A DNA stretch of 64,000 bases from JANNPJ01 sp965200525 (GCA_965200525.1 OZ241368.1:4712001-4776000), one strand, 5' to 3'; counted from the stretch's first letter, positions 50,336 through 58,756 are shown. Translations and numbers: made by a program. Notes: generated from the sequence alone by a model not told the origin.

Positions 50336-51150
50336 CCACCGACGAGGCCCGTCTCGACCCGGCCCGATCGACGCCCGTCCCGGCCCAGCCGGTGGCCGAC
50401 CCGGCCCGGGCGGCGTCCGGGCTGGTCCGCAACGGCGACGTCGACTGGGACGAGTGGCCGGTGGAGCAGTACCTGCACGAGATCTACGAGGAGCTGCACC
50501 CGGCCGACGCGGCCGTGATCGACCATCACAACGAGTACTACCGCCGGCTGGAGCCGGGCAGCCTGGCCCGGTCCCTGGAGTTCGGCGCCGGCCCCAACCT
50601 GTACCCGCTGATGCTGGCCTCGGCCTGCAGCCGGCAGATCGACGCCCTCGAGCCGAGCGAGGCCAACCTGGCCTACCTGCGGCGCCAGCTCGGCGCCGGG
50701 CCCGACGAGCACTGGCGCTCGTTCTACGCGCACTGCCGCCACGGCAACCCCACCCTGCCACCGACGCTGGAGGCGGCGCTGGAGCGGGTCCGGGTCCGGC
50801 CCGGCAGTGGTCTGTCGGCGCCGGAAGACACCTACGACCTGTGCTCGATGCACTTCGTGGCCGAGGGAGTGACCGAGGACCGGCTGGAGTTCGAAGCCCT
50901 GTCGACGGCGTTCATCCGGGCGGCCCGGCCCGGCGGGCACCTGGTGGCCGCCTTCATGGAGAACCTGCCCAGTTACCGGCTCGAGGTCGGCCCGCAGTGG
51001 CCCGGCTACCCGGTGAACGGCGACATCGTCCGCGAGGTGTTCGGCCCGCACACCGACGATCTGGTGATCGACCGGATCGGCACCGATCCCACGCTGCCCG
51101 AGTACGGCGAGTCGGGCATGATCCTGATGACGGCGCGCCGCCGGCGTTAG
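50332..51150 (+). CDS. SAM-dependent methyltransferase of the NNMT/PNMT/TEMT type
   Basis: A 272-residue enzyme. The approach WDEWPVEQYLHEIYEELHPADAAVIDHHNEYY and LEFGAGPNLYPLMLASACSRQIDALEPSEANLAYL match the small-amine N-methyltransferase family, which also contains several uncharacterised Streptomyces proteins. FGAGP is the SAM-binding loop, and SMHFVAEGVTEDRLEFE and RPGGHLVAAFMEN follow. The ATG overlaps the alpha-oxoamine synthase stop (ATGA). It probably N- or O-methylates the synthase product. Convergent with the GGDEF-EAL gene, overlapping by 4 bp. Confidence 0.85.
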   Translation: MTTDEARLDPARSTPVPAQPVADPARAASGLVRNGDVDWDEWPVEQYLHEIYEELHPADAAVIDHHNEYYRRLEPGSLARSLEFGAGPNLYPLMLASACSRQIDALEPSEANLAYLRRQLGAGPDEHWRSFYAHCRHGNPTLPPTLEAALERVRVRPGSGLSAPEDTYDLCSMHFVAEGVTEDRLEFEALSTAFIRAARPGGHLVAAFMENLPSYRLEVGPQWPGYPVNGDIVREVFGPHTDDLVIDRIGTDPTLPEYGESGMILMTARRRR

Positions 51151-53480
51151 AGCCGGCCGTCGGCCTGGGCCGGCACCAGCGGGCCGGTCTCGGTCGCCGC
51201 CGCTACCAGCGCCGAGGGCGGCGCCGAGGCAAGGGGCGAGGGTTCGCCCACCGGCGGGTGGTCGGCCATCCAGGCGTGCAGGCCCTCGGCGGTCATCGGC
51301 CGGCCGATCAGGTAGCCCTGGAGCAGGTCGCAGTCGTGCTCGGCCAGCCAGTCGCGCTGCTCGGCGGTCTCGACGCCCTCGGCCACCACCTGCAGGTTGA
51401 GCCGGTGGGCCATGTCGATGGTGGAGGACACGATGATCGCCGTCCGCTCGTCCTGCAGCAGCCGGCCGGTGAAGCCGCGGTCGATCTTCAGGTAGAAGAC
51501 CGGCAGGTCGTGCAGGTAGGCCATGCAGGAGTAGCCGGTGCCGTAGTCGTCGACCGCCAGCCGGATGCCCAGGCCTCGCAGCTGGAGCAGGAACTCGGCC
51601 GCGCTGGCCCCCTCGACCAGCAGCGACTCGGTGATCTCGATCCGCAGGGCGTCGCCGGTCAGGCCGCGCCGGCTGAGCGCCTCGGCGACGTAGGCGATCA
51701 GCTGGCGGTCGAGCAGGTCGCTGGCCGACAAGTTCACCGAGATCGGGATCGGGCGCTCCAGCCGGCGCAGCACCACGGCCTCGTCGAGCGACAGGTCGAG
51801 CACCCGGCGGGTCAGCGCCGGCATCAGCCCGGCGCTCTCGGCCAGGGGCAGGAAGGAGTCCGGCGCCACCCGGCCCCGCAGCGGGTGGGTCCAGCGGACC
51901 AGGGCCTCGGCCCCGACCAGGTCACCGCCGGCCGCGTTCACGATCGGCTGGAACTCCACGTCCAGGCCGTCACCGGCCAGCGCGTCGCGCAGCGCCTCGA
52001 CCGTGGCCAGCCGGTCCCAGGCGTCGCCGTCGCGCTCGTCGTCGTAGACCTCCCAGCCGGCCCGCGACTTCTTGGCCCGGTACATCGCCAGGTCGGCCTC
52101 GGCCAGGGCCCGTCCGGCGTCCGTGCCTGGCTCGATCTCGGTGATCCCGATGCTGGCGTCCACGTGCAGCGAGGTGCCCTGGATCACGAACGCCTCGCCC
52201 AGCGAGCGCAGCAACCGCTGGGCCAGCCCGGCCGCCTCGCCGGCCGGCGTCCCGGGCACGAAGAGGGCGATCTCGTCGCCGCCCAGGCGGGCGATGGTGC
52301 CGCCGGCCGGGACCAGGGTCTCGAACCGCTGGCTGACCGCGCGCAGCACCCGGTCGCCGACCTGGTGGCCGAGGGCGTCGTTGATCTCCTTGAACCGGTC
52401 CAGGTCGATCAGCAGGATCGAGGCGGTGGCCGGGCCCGGGCCCGACGTCGCCTCGGCCGCTTCCAGCAGTTCGTAGAACGCGCGCCGGTTGGGCAGGCCG
52501 GTGAGGGCGTCGGTGCGGGCCTGGCGGCGCGAGTCCGACAGCCGGACCACCTCGCGCACGGCCAGCGCGGTCCGGGTCCAGGCCGCGCTCAGCGCCCCGA
52601 CGGCCAGCACGATGCCGAGCGGCGAGATGTCGGTCCAGGCGCCGATCACCAGGACCGAGATCGCGATCATGGCGAAGCAGGCCGGCACCAGGAACGACCG
52701 GTTCTCGCTGCGGATCGTGGCCAGTTCGACCGGCACGACCGGCTGCGGCACGCCCGCCGCCATCGCGACCAGCAGGGCGGCCACCAGGTAGGCGGCGTCG
52801 ACCGTGCTGGCCGGGTGGTAGCTGTCGTTGGCCAGTTGGTAGAGGTAGACCGAGTCGGCCGCGCCGAACACGAGGAAGCCGGCCCCGAGCAGGATCCAGG
52901 GCCGTTCGCGCCAGGCGCCCAGCGCCGCCATCGCTCCGACCACGGTCGCGACCAGGGCCAGATCGGCCAGCGGGTAGGCGAAGTTGGTCACGATCACCGA
53001 AGCGGTGCCGCCGGCCTCCGCGGTCAGCCGGGGAAAGACGAAGGACGCCGACACCGAGACCAGGCCCAGCCCCGAGACCAGGCCGTCGAGCCAGGTGCTG
53101 GCCACCGAGCCGGCCATCCGGGCCCGGACCATCAGCCCGACGCCGATGATGGCCAGCGGGAACAGCAGCAGCCAGAGCGCGTCGGCCACGGAGGGGTAGG
53201 GGATCTCGGCCCGCGAGTTCAGGAAGCCGTAGAAGTAGAAGGTGCCGGCCGCGTACGAGACCAGGCCGGCGCCGATGCAGGCCCAGGCGACCCGGTCGGA
53301 GCGGTCGGCGCGGGCGCGCAGCAGGCAGACCAGGCCGCTGCCGGACAGCACCAGAACGTTGACGCCGACGTCCCAGAAGGTGGAGAAGCCCGGATGGGCC
53401 CGGACACCCGGGATCAGCGACACGACGTACGCCGCGACCGCGACCGATACCGCAGCGCGCGTGAACCGCACGGCTGCCAT
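51147..53480 (-). CDS. Membrane GGDEF-EAL protein (cyclic-di-GMP turnover)
   Basis: A 777-residue protein. Residues 1-300 hold about nine membrane segments (unclassified sensory array). The GGDEF domain (about 325-480) has the signature RLGGDEIALFVPG, with Ile in place of Phe, preceded by DALTGLPNRRAFYELLE. The EAL domain (about 505-755) has EALVRW, EITESLLVEG, DDYGTGYSCMAYL, YLKIDRGF, VAEGVETAEQRDWL and GYLIGRPM. EAL catalytic residues look intact, so phosphodiesterase activity is likely; the cyclase status is unclear because of the GGDEI signature. ATG 53480 follows GGAGGG closely. The nearby receptor and the Wsp-like cluster make a c-di-GMP link plausible. Confidence 0.93.
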   Translation of the reverse strand: MAAVRFTRAAVSVAVAAYVVSLIPGVRAHPGFSTFWDVGVNVLVLSGSGLVCLLRARADRSDRVAWACIGAGLVSYAAGTFYFYGFLNSRAEIPYPSVADALWLLLFPLAIIGVGLMVRARMAGSVASTWLDGLVSGLGLVSVSASFVFPRLTAEAGGTASVIVTNFAYPLADLALVATVVGAMAALGAWRERPWILLGAGFLVFGAADSVYLYQLANDSYHPASTVDAAYLVAALLVAMAAGVPQPVVPVELATIRSENRSFLVPACFAMIAISVLVIGAWTDISPLGIVLAVGALSAAWTRTALAVREVVRLSDSRRQARTDALTGLPNRRAFYELLEAAEATSGPGPATASILLIDLDRFKEINDALGHQVGDRVLRAVSQRFETLVPAGGTIARLGGDEIALFVPGTPAGEAAGLAQRLLRSLGEAFVIQGTSLHVDASIGITEIEPGTDAGRALAEADLAMYRAKKSRAGWEVYDDERDGDAWDRLATVEALRDALAGDGLDVEFQPIVNAAGGDLVGAEALVRWTHPLRGRVAPDSFLPLAESAGLMPALTRRVLDLSLDEAVVLRRLERPIPISVNLSASDLLDRQLIAYVAEALSRRGLTGDALRIEITESLLVEGASAAEFLLQLRGLGIRLAVDDYGTGYSCMAYLHDLPVFYLKIDRGFTGRLLQDERTAIIVSSTIDMAHRLNLQVVAEGVETAEQRDWLAEHDCDLLQGYLIGRPMTAEGLHAWMADHPPVGEPSPLASAPPSALVAAATETGPLVPAQADGRL

Positions 53481-53715
53481 CAGCCCTCCGTCCGTAGCGA
53501 CTCTTGCGCACATCGGAGCCTTCTGGATCGAACTTGAGCATTGTTCCAGTTGAGTCCCTCCAGCAACAGCATGTTAGTGAAGCATTTGGGGCGTCCAGGG
53601 CGGATCGCCGCAAGAATGCCGTCCCGGTGCGCGGCCAGGACCTGGTCCGGTGGATGCGACGCAGCTGGACGACGGGAGTTGACCTTGTCCCTGGGGCAGG
53701 CCACAGCATCGTTCG

Positions 53716-53737
53716 GGTCAGGTGATCGCACCTGACC
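53716..53737 (+). promoter_or_regulatory. Perfect 9-bp inverted repeat before the MerR-PP2C gene
   Basis: ggtcaggtg-atcg-cacctgacc, 22 bp, ends at the base before the ribosome site GGAGAGGGA. It is a likely autoregulatory operator. Upstream lie TTGACC (53679-53684) and CAGCAT (53704-53709) 19 bp apart, the long spacing typical of MerR-activated promoters, but those hexamers are weak. Confidence 0.6.
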
Positions 53738-53752
53738 GGAGAGGGAGTGAGC

Positions 53753-54829
53753 ATGGAGCTGCTGAGCATCGGGGCGTTCGCCCGGGCGAGCCGGCTGTCA
53801 CCCAAGGCGCTGCGGTTGTACGACGACCTCGGCCTGCTGCCACCGGCCCGGGTCGATCCCGTCACGGCCTACCGGTTCTACGCCCCGCAGCAGCTCCAGC
53901 GGGCCCGGCTGGTGGCCTGGCTGCGCCGGATCGGGCTGCCCCTGGCCCGGATCCAGCAGATCTGCGAGCTGGAGCCGGTGGTGGCGGCCCAGGCCGTCGC
54001 GGCGTTCTGGGCCGAGGTCGAGAGCGACGTCGCGGCCCGGCGGGACCTGGCCTCCTTCCTGATCGACCATCTGTCCGGAAAGGACTTCGCCATGCCTGTC
54101 ACCAGCGAACCACTGGCCATCCGGTACGCCGCCCGCTCCGACACCGGCCTGGTGCGGCCCAGCAATCAGGACGCCGTCCACGCCGGCTCCCGGTTGCTCG
54201 CGGTGGCCGACGGGTTCGGCGCCGGAGGAGCCCCGGCCGGGGCGGCAGCCATCGACGCGCTTCGCGGCGTGGAGGTCGGCGGCGCCGCACCGGGGGAGCT
54301 GCTGAACCTGCTCGGCGACGCCGTCGGCCAGGTCGTTCAGGCCGTCCAGGACGTCGCCGACCGGCACCGCGGCCTCGAGCAGGACGTCGGCACCACCCTG
54401 ACGGCGATGCTGTGGACCGGTTCTCAGCTGGCCCTGGTCCACATCGGCGACTCGCGGGCCTACCTGCTGCGCGGCGGCGAGCTGTTCCAGATCACGCACG
54501 ACGACACGGTCGTGCAGGCCATGGTCGACGAGGGGCGGCTCGGCCCCGAGGAGGCGCTGACCCACCCGGACCGGGCGATGCTGCTGCGGGCGCTGGGGGT
54601 GACCGGCGTCCGGCCCGAGCTGAAGCTGCACGACGTCCGGGCCGGGGACCGGTACCTGCTCTGCTCCGACGGCCTGTCCGCGGTGGTGGCGCCGGACGCC
54701 GTCCACGACGTCCTGGCCGGGGGCGGTGACCCGGAGGCGACGGTGGCCGAGCTGGTGCTGCTGGCCCGTCGGGCCGGTGGGCCGGACAACGTCAGCTGCG
54801 TGGTGGCCGACCTGGTCGAGGCGGCCTGA
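53753..54829 (+). CDS. MerR helix-turn-helix fused to a PP2C-type phosphatase
   Basis: A 358-residue fusion. Residues 1-75 are a MerR DNA-binding domain (LLSIGAFARASRLSPKALRLYDDLGLLPPARVD, YRFYAPQQLQRARLVAWLRRIGLPLARIQQI), followed by a short helix. From about 125 to the end is a PPM/PP2C phosphatase with RSDTGLVRPSNQDAV, VADGFGAGG (metal-binding Asp-Gly), LVHIGDSRAYLLRGGELFQITHDDTVVQAMV, LLCSDGLS and DNVSCVVADL. ATG 53753 has an ideally spaced ribosome site; a GTG at 53747 is the alternative. It probably couples serine/threonine dephosphorylation or phospho-sensing to gene control. A 22-bp dyad lies just upstream. No kinase gene is adjacent. Confidence 0.9.
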   Translation: MELLSIGAFARASRLSPKALRLYDDLGLLPPARVDPVTAYRFYAPQQLQRARLVAWLRRIGLPLARIQQICELEPVVAAQAVAAFWAEVESDVAARRDLASFLIDHLSGKDFAMPVTSEPLAIRYAARSDTGLVRPSNQDAVHAGSRLLAVADGFGAGGAPAGAAAIDALRGVEVGGAAPGELLNLLGDAVGQVVQAVQDVADRHRGLEQDVGTTLTAMLWTGSQLALVHIGDSRAYLLRGGELFQITHDDTVVQAMVDEGRLGPEEALTHPDRAMLLRALGVTGVRPELKLHDVRAGDRYLLCSDGLSAVVAPDAVHDVLAGGGDPEATVAELVLLARRAGGPDNVSCVVADLVEAA

Positions 54830-54859
54830 ACCGCTGATGCTCGGGCGGGTGCCGGCGGC

Positions 54860-56371
54860 TCAGCGGCCGGTGCCCGCCTCGACCAGCGAGCGCAACTGGG
54901 TGGAGAGCTGGGACAGCTGGGAGGCGGTCTGCAGGGTCTGGCTGGAGCTGGTCTCGGTCTCCCGGGTGGTCTGGGCGACGTCGGCGACGGCCTGGTTGAC
55001 CTGCTCCACCGCCGTGGTCTGCTGCCGGGTGGACAGCTCGATCTCCCGGGCCGCCTCGGTGGTGCTGCCGACCAGGGTCACGATCTGCCGGAACGACGAC
55101 GCCACCCCCTCGACCTGGGCCGTGCCGGTGTCGACGGCCCGCGACCCGATCTCGGTAGCCATCACCGTGGTGCTGACCGCGCCCCGGATACCGCCGATCA
55201 GCTCCCGGATGATCTTGGTCGATTCGGCCACCCGGTCGGCCAGCTTGCGGATCTCGTCGGCCACCACGGCGAACCGCCGGCCGGCCTCGCCGGCGCCGAC
55301 CGCCTCGATGGTCGAGTTGATGGCCAGGATGTTGGTCTGCTCGGCCAGCTCGGCGACGATGTCCAGCACCGAGCCGATCTGCTGGGACTTGTCGCCCAGC
55401 TCAAGCATGTGCTCGACGATGGCGTCGACCTGTCGGCGGATCTCGGTCATCGACTCCTGGGCCGCGGCCACCGTGCTGCGTCCGGTCCGACCGGCGCCCG
55501 CGGTTTCGCCGGCCACGTCGGCCACCCGCTGGGCGCTCTCGGCGATCTGGTGCGAGGTGGCCAGCAGTTCGGTCATCGTGGTGGAGATCTCGTTGACCGC
55601 GGTGGCCTGCCCCTTGGCCCCGAGAACCTGCTGGTTGGCCGTGGCCTGGAGCTCGACCGACGAACTCTGGACCTCGCTCACGCTGGTGCCGATCCGGCGC
55701 CGCAGCCGGCGGGTCAGGGTCAGGGCGAGCGCGGCCGAGGCCATGACGGACGCCAGGACGACGGCCACGATGGTCTTGATGTCGCTCGAGGCCGCGGTGC
55801 TGGCCGCGTGCTTACGGGTGTCGACCAGCTTCTGCTGGTAGTCGTACAGCGTGTTCATCGCCTCGGTCGTGGTCAGCCGCTGGGTGTTGATCTGCTCCCA
55901 GGCCGCGGCCACCGCCGTCATCGGCGCGCCCTTCTGGCGCAACGCGACCGGGGAGCGGTCGAGCAGCACGAACTGGTGCTGCAGGGCCGCGATCTGGTCG
56001 ATGAGCTGTCGGCCCCGGGCGGTGTCCATCCGGGCGCGCAGCTCAGCGATCTGCTGGTCGAACTGGGTGTCATAGGCGTACTGCTGGTCGAGGTACGACT
56101 GCTCGCCGGAGACGAGGTAGCCGCGGTTGGCGGCGGCCCGCGCGTCCCGGATCGTCAGCAGCTTCTGCACGTCCAGCACCAGCCGGGAGTCGGTGTCGAT
56201 CACCCGGTCCTTGCGCTCGACCACGTTGTGCAGGCCGGCCAGGGCGATCCCGGCGACCACCAGGTTCAACGCCACGACGGCGGTGAACCCGATGGCCAGG
56301 GTGCGCCCGAACGTCCAGACCCGGTTCACCTGCGGCTCCCGAGCACGCTCGAGCCGCCGGTCGCCGGCCAT
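54860..56371 (-). CDS. Methyl-accepting chemotaxis protein with CHASE3-like sensor (paralogue)
   Basis: A 503-residue receptor. After about 20 polar residues, VWTFGRTLAIGFTAVVALNLVVAGIALAG is the first membrane segment, an extracytoplasmic helical sensor follows (about 45-200), a second segment near 205-225, and the cytoplasmic coiled coil with EQTNILAINSTIEAVGAGE and FAVVADEIRKLADRVAEST. ATG 56371 follows GGGGGAAAC. The signalling half is almost superimposable on the receptor at 2049-3521, whereas the sensors differ, so both probably feed the same CheA. It stands alone, beside the GGDEF-EAL and MerR-PP2C genes. Confidence 0.93.
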   Translation of the reverse strand: MAGDRRLERAREPQVNRVWTFGRTLAIGFTAVVALNLVVAGIALAGLHNVVERKDRVIDTDSRLVLDVQKLLTIRDARAAANRGYLVSGEQSYLDQQYAYDTQFDQQIAELRARMDTARGRQLIDQIAALQHQFVLLDRSPVALRQKGAPMTAVAAAWEQINTQRLTTTEAMNTLYDYQQKLVDTRKHAASTAASSDIKTIVAVVLASVMASAALALTLTRRLRRRIGTSVSEVQSSSVELQATANQQVLGAKGQATAVNEISTTMTELLATSHQIAESAQRVADVAGETAGAGRTGRSTVAAAQESMTEIRRQVDAIVEHMLELGDKSQQIGSVLDIVAELAEQTNILAINSTIEAVGAGEAGRRFAVVADEIRKLADRVAESTKIIRELIGGIRGAVSTTVMATEIGSRAVDTGTAQVEGVASSFRQIVTLVGSTTEAAREIELSTRQQTTAVEQVNQAVADVAQTTRETETSSSQTLQTASQLSQLSTQLRSLVEAGTGR

Positions 56372-56429
56372 GTTTCCCCCGCAATGATCACCGCACCCCA
56401 TCGGAAGATGTTGGCCGGGTCTTGAGCCG

Positions 56430-56790
56430 ATCGGGTGAGGCCGGCCGGTCCAGCACCCGAGCCGGTCCAGGTGGCGCTCGGGTCGATCGCGGCCGTGAGG
56501 GTCGCGGTGTAGCCGGCGGTAAGGCTGCCGGTGACGCTCGCCAGTTCGTGGGCCGCGTCGTCGTCCCCGAAGACGGTGTCCGACGACAACGTGACCCGGC
56601 TCAGGTTGGCGACGCTCGTGTCGTGCCCCGCCGAGGCGTAGACCGCTCGATGTCTTCCGGGAAGGCGACCTGCGACGTCTTGCGGATCAGGCCCTGGCCG
56701 CCGGTGGCATCCTCGACGGAGGAGTGACTGCAGAGGCGGATGTCGGGGACGTTGATCGGCGCTTGCGTCAAGGCCGGCTGAGTTGCCCGG
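56430..56790 (-). pseudogene. Frameshifted remnant of an unidentified protein
   Basis: One minus-strand frame reads PINVPDIRLCSHSSVEDATG then RKTSQVAFPEDIE; a different frame continues with VYASAGHDTSVANLSRVTL, then SSDTVFGDDDAAHELASVTG and TAGYTATLTAAIDPSATWTG. Restoring one base near 56644 (GAGCGGTC to GAGCGGGTC) joins them into about 110 residues without stop. Both halves look like protein, not GC-frame noise. I do not recognise the family. No start is visible and the gene is otherwise missing, so it appears decayed. Confidence 0.5.
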
Positions 56791-56933
56791 GGGCCAGGAC
56801 GATCCCGACCCTCCAGCATGGGCGTCGGCGTCGCCGAGCGGGGCCGGGACGGCGCCAATGCTCGTGTCGGTGGCTACGACGAACGAGGGCTCCACGACTC
56901 GCGGCAGCTGGAGCTCGGGGCCGGTTCTGAAGT

Positions 56934-57281
56934 CTAAATGTCCAGCATCAGCCGCAGGTAGGCACGAATCTCATCTGATTCCTTGGTGTTGGCGCTGCCG
57001 AGGGGGCGGCCGATGAGCCGTTGTTCGGAGACGGCTCGCACATCCTCGGTTCGGGCCCAACTCGGGCGGTGGAGGCCGGACTGTGTCGAAGCCACCGACA
57101 CGTGATGAGGTAGGCCTCGGTCCTGCGTGGTCAGCGGCACGACGATGGCCATCGAGATGGGGAAGGAGGCGTAAAACGGCGAATGGACGACAACGACGGG
57201 CCTACGGCCAGACTGCTCTGATCCGATCACCGCAGCCAGGTCGGCCATCCATACTTGCCACGGCTCGGCCTTGCGGCTCAC
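56934..57281 (-). CDS. mazF: MazF/PemK-family endoribonuclease toxin
   Basis: A 115-residue toxin. PWQVWMADLAAVIGSEQSGRRPVVVVHSPFYASFPISMAIVVPLTT contains the family RP-VVV core, and RTEDVRAVSEQRLIGRPLG is the C-terminal helix/strand pattern. MazF toxins cut mRNA at short motifs. The GTG start overlaps the antitoxin stop (GTGA), the usual antitoxin-first order. The local sequence is less GC-rich than the neighbours, which suggests transfer. Confidence 0.9.
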   Translation of the reverse strand: MSRKAEPWQVWMADLAAVIGSEQSGRRPVVVVHSPFYASFPISMAIVVPLTTQDRGLPHHVSVASTQSGLHRPSWARTEDVRAVSEQRLIGRPLGSANTKESDEIRAYLRLMLDI

Positions 57282-57523
57282 TGGTGCCCGTCCAGGCCGT
57301 CACCAACCAGACCGTCACTGGCGTTGAGTTCGCCTTCGTAAGCTTTCCAGGCCGCAGGATCCCGTTCCAGTCGCTCGTACGCTGCGAGGACCGCCGCCTT
57401 GCGATGCTCCGTGAGCAGGTGCGCGAGGGCGGTGTTCAAAGTGACACCGCCCAGTTCATCGGCCGCTACGCGAGCAAGATGATCGCGTACATCCGATTCG
57501 ACCTTTATCGAAGTAATACTCAT
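57278..57523 (-). CDS. Antitoxin partner of the MazF-type toxin
   Basis: An 81-residue protein beginning MSITSIKVESDVRDHLARVAADELGGVTLNTALAHLLTEHR, a ribbon-helix-helix-like N-terminus, followed by an acidic, flexible tail (RLERDPAAWKAYEGELNASDGL) that would wrap the toxin. The ATG at 57523 is chosen because upstream residues are not family-like and a dyad lies just before it. Confidence 0.87.
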   Translation of the reverse strand: MSITSIKVESDVRDHLARVAADELGGVTLNTALAHLLTEHRKAAVLAAYERLERDPAAWKAYEGELNASDGLVGDGLDGHQ

Positions 57524-57531
57524 ACCGATCA

Positions 57532-57549
57532 GCATACCGCGTGGTATGC
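57532..57549 (-). promoter_or_regulatory. Toxin-antitoxin operator dyad
   Basis: gcatacc-gcgt-ggtatgc is a perfect 7-bp inverted repeat 8 bp upstream of the antitoxin start. A half-site-like ataccg recurs at 57522-57527, giving a second contact for a ribbon-helix-helix repressor. It is the probable autoregulatory site. Confidence 0.7.
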
Positions 57550-57559
57550 CGATCGAGCA

Positions 57560-57736
57560 GCAATCATGATCGCCGCCCTGGGCGCCCACCAGTTACCGGC
57601 CGACACGTGGAGCGCGAGCCTGATAGTTCAAACTCGAAGATCGTTCGCTCATGGGGTCGTGCTGTACGCCGGCGACAAGGTGCTGCCGTTCAGGAATCGG
57701 CTCGCTGCGCTGCCACTGCAGGCGCTCTGGATCTGA
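57560..57736 (+). pseudogene. C-terminal remnant of a DUF4143-type AAA ATPase
   Basis: A plus-strand frame ends with SFAHGVVLYAGDKVLPFRNRLAALPLQALWI and a stop at 57734-57736. This closely resembles the C-terminal beta-sheet of DUF4143 ATPases (GxVLYxGxxVLPFGxRLxALPLxALW). Upstream the frame runs through the antitoxin region, so only the last 40-55 residues survive. It marks an old insertion or deletion beside the toxin-antitoxin pair. Confidence 0.6.
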
Positions 57737-58315
57737 CGTCGCCCCGTCCGAGGTGGCTTCGGCCTCCACGGGCCATGCCGAGAGCGACGCTTCAGACCGT
57801 TCCCCGGTGACTAGATGGCACGCCGAGGGTGCGAGGCGCCTGCGGTGATGCTGGTGGAAGGACGACCGCCTCGCGCCTGTCGGCTCATGGGCTGGTCCCG
57901 GTTGGCCTCGCGGTGGGGGCGTCCGGCGGCCCCAAGGTCATCGGCCTCGTGCGTCACCTTCTTCGGTCGGGAGAAGTGATCGCGCAGGTCGGACGGAAGC
58001 CGGAGGTGGTGCATGCCCAGACAGCACAGTGCCCCTGAGGTCGGTGGCCTCCTCGGGGATATGTGCCCACATCCCTGGATCTGTGATCCACCCCAGCCGG
58101 GGCGCGTTGCTCCTACTCCCTTAGGGGTCTGCCTCCCTCAGGGGTCTGCCGCGCATTCTCGACGGGCGGCAAGAACTACCGGCGAAGCCCGATGACCCGC
58201 CGGCCAACCAGCCCCGGCTCGCCGGCAGCACGCCAATTGCACGACGGGAGCATGCACCATCCGCTCGCCGATCGCCCTGGTCCGGGATCATGTCCCTGAC
58301 CAGGGCTTCGGCCTG
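57737..58315. other. Non-coding spacer between decayed island and tRNA genes
   Basis: No supported gene in 579 bp on either strand. It contains a direct repeat of tcccttaggggtctgcc / tccctcaggggtctgcc at 58117-58133 and 58134-58150 (16 of 17 bases identical), each with a small internal dyad. I looked for a copy of the tRNA-Gly 3' end that would mark an integration site and did not find one. Confidence 0.6.
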
Positions 58316-58389
58316 TGGAGCGGGTGACCAGGATCGAACTGGCATGGCCAGCTTGGAAGGCTGGGGCTCTACCATTGAGCTACACCCGC
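58316..58389 (-). tRNA. tRNA-Gly (anticodon TCC)
   Basis: The minus strand reads GCGGGTG for the acceptor arm, pairing with CACCCGC, D-arm with AGCTCAATGGTAGAGC, anticodon stem CCAGC/GCTGG with loop CTTCCAA, T-arm with GTTCGATCC, and an encoded CCA. The anticodon TCC reads GGA/GGG. The 3' end faces the decayed island. Confidence 0.97.
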
Positions 58390-58500
58390 ACGGAACCGCG
58401 CGCGACCTCCGGGAATGAAGCCAACCCGGTGATCGCGCCGTCCGTACTGGCGTAGCCTACTGCCTGTTGTCCGGCAGATCGAAGCGGCGGCCGGGCGCAA

Positions 58501-58577
58501 CGGGGTGTGGCGCAGCTTGGTAGCGCGTCCGCTTTGGGAGCGGAAGGCCCCCGGTTCGAATCCGGGTACCCCGACCA
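58501..58577 (+). tRNA. tRNA-Pro (anticodon TGG)
   Basis: The acceptor CGGGGTG pairs with TACCCCG, followed by discriminator A and encoded CCA. The D-arm is GCGCAGCTTGGTAGCGC, anticodon stem TCCGC/GCGGA with loop TTTGGGA (anticodon TGG), and the T-arm has GTTCGAATC. It lies in the same intergenic region as tRNA-Gly but on the opposite strand. Confidence 0.97.
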
Positions 58578-58756
58578 TGACGACCACCAGGGCGAGTACG
58601 TGGCCCGAGCGGCCGAGCCGCACGAAGACAGTGCGTAGCTGTGCTGCCGGGTGCGCGTGACCTGCGGCGCTCGCGGGCCCGGCTACGATGGTCGTTTAGC
58701 ACGGACGCTGCGTCGTCCGCGTCGCCATTGCGTCCCAGTCCTCAGGAGAACCTGCT

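Noticed and set aside
47279..50761. 1160-residue minus-strand frame spanning antiporter and synthase genes
   Set aside because: It crosses two confident genes and an intergenic region and has no coherent domain.
50004..53537. 1177-residue plus-strand frame through the methyltransferase and GGDEF-EAL genes
   Set aside because: It is a shadow of the GGDEF-EAL coding strand and an off-frame reading of the methyltransferase.
56372..58315. tRNA-Gly as an integration site with flanking att repeats
   Set aside because: I searched the interval for a copy of the tRNA 3' end and found none; no integrase gene is present.
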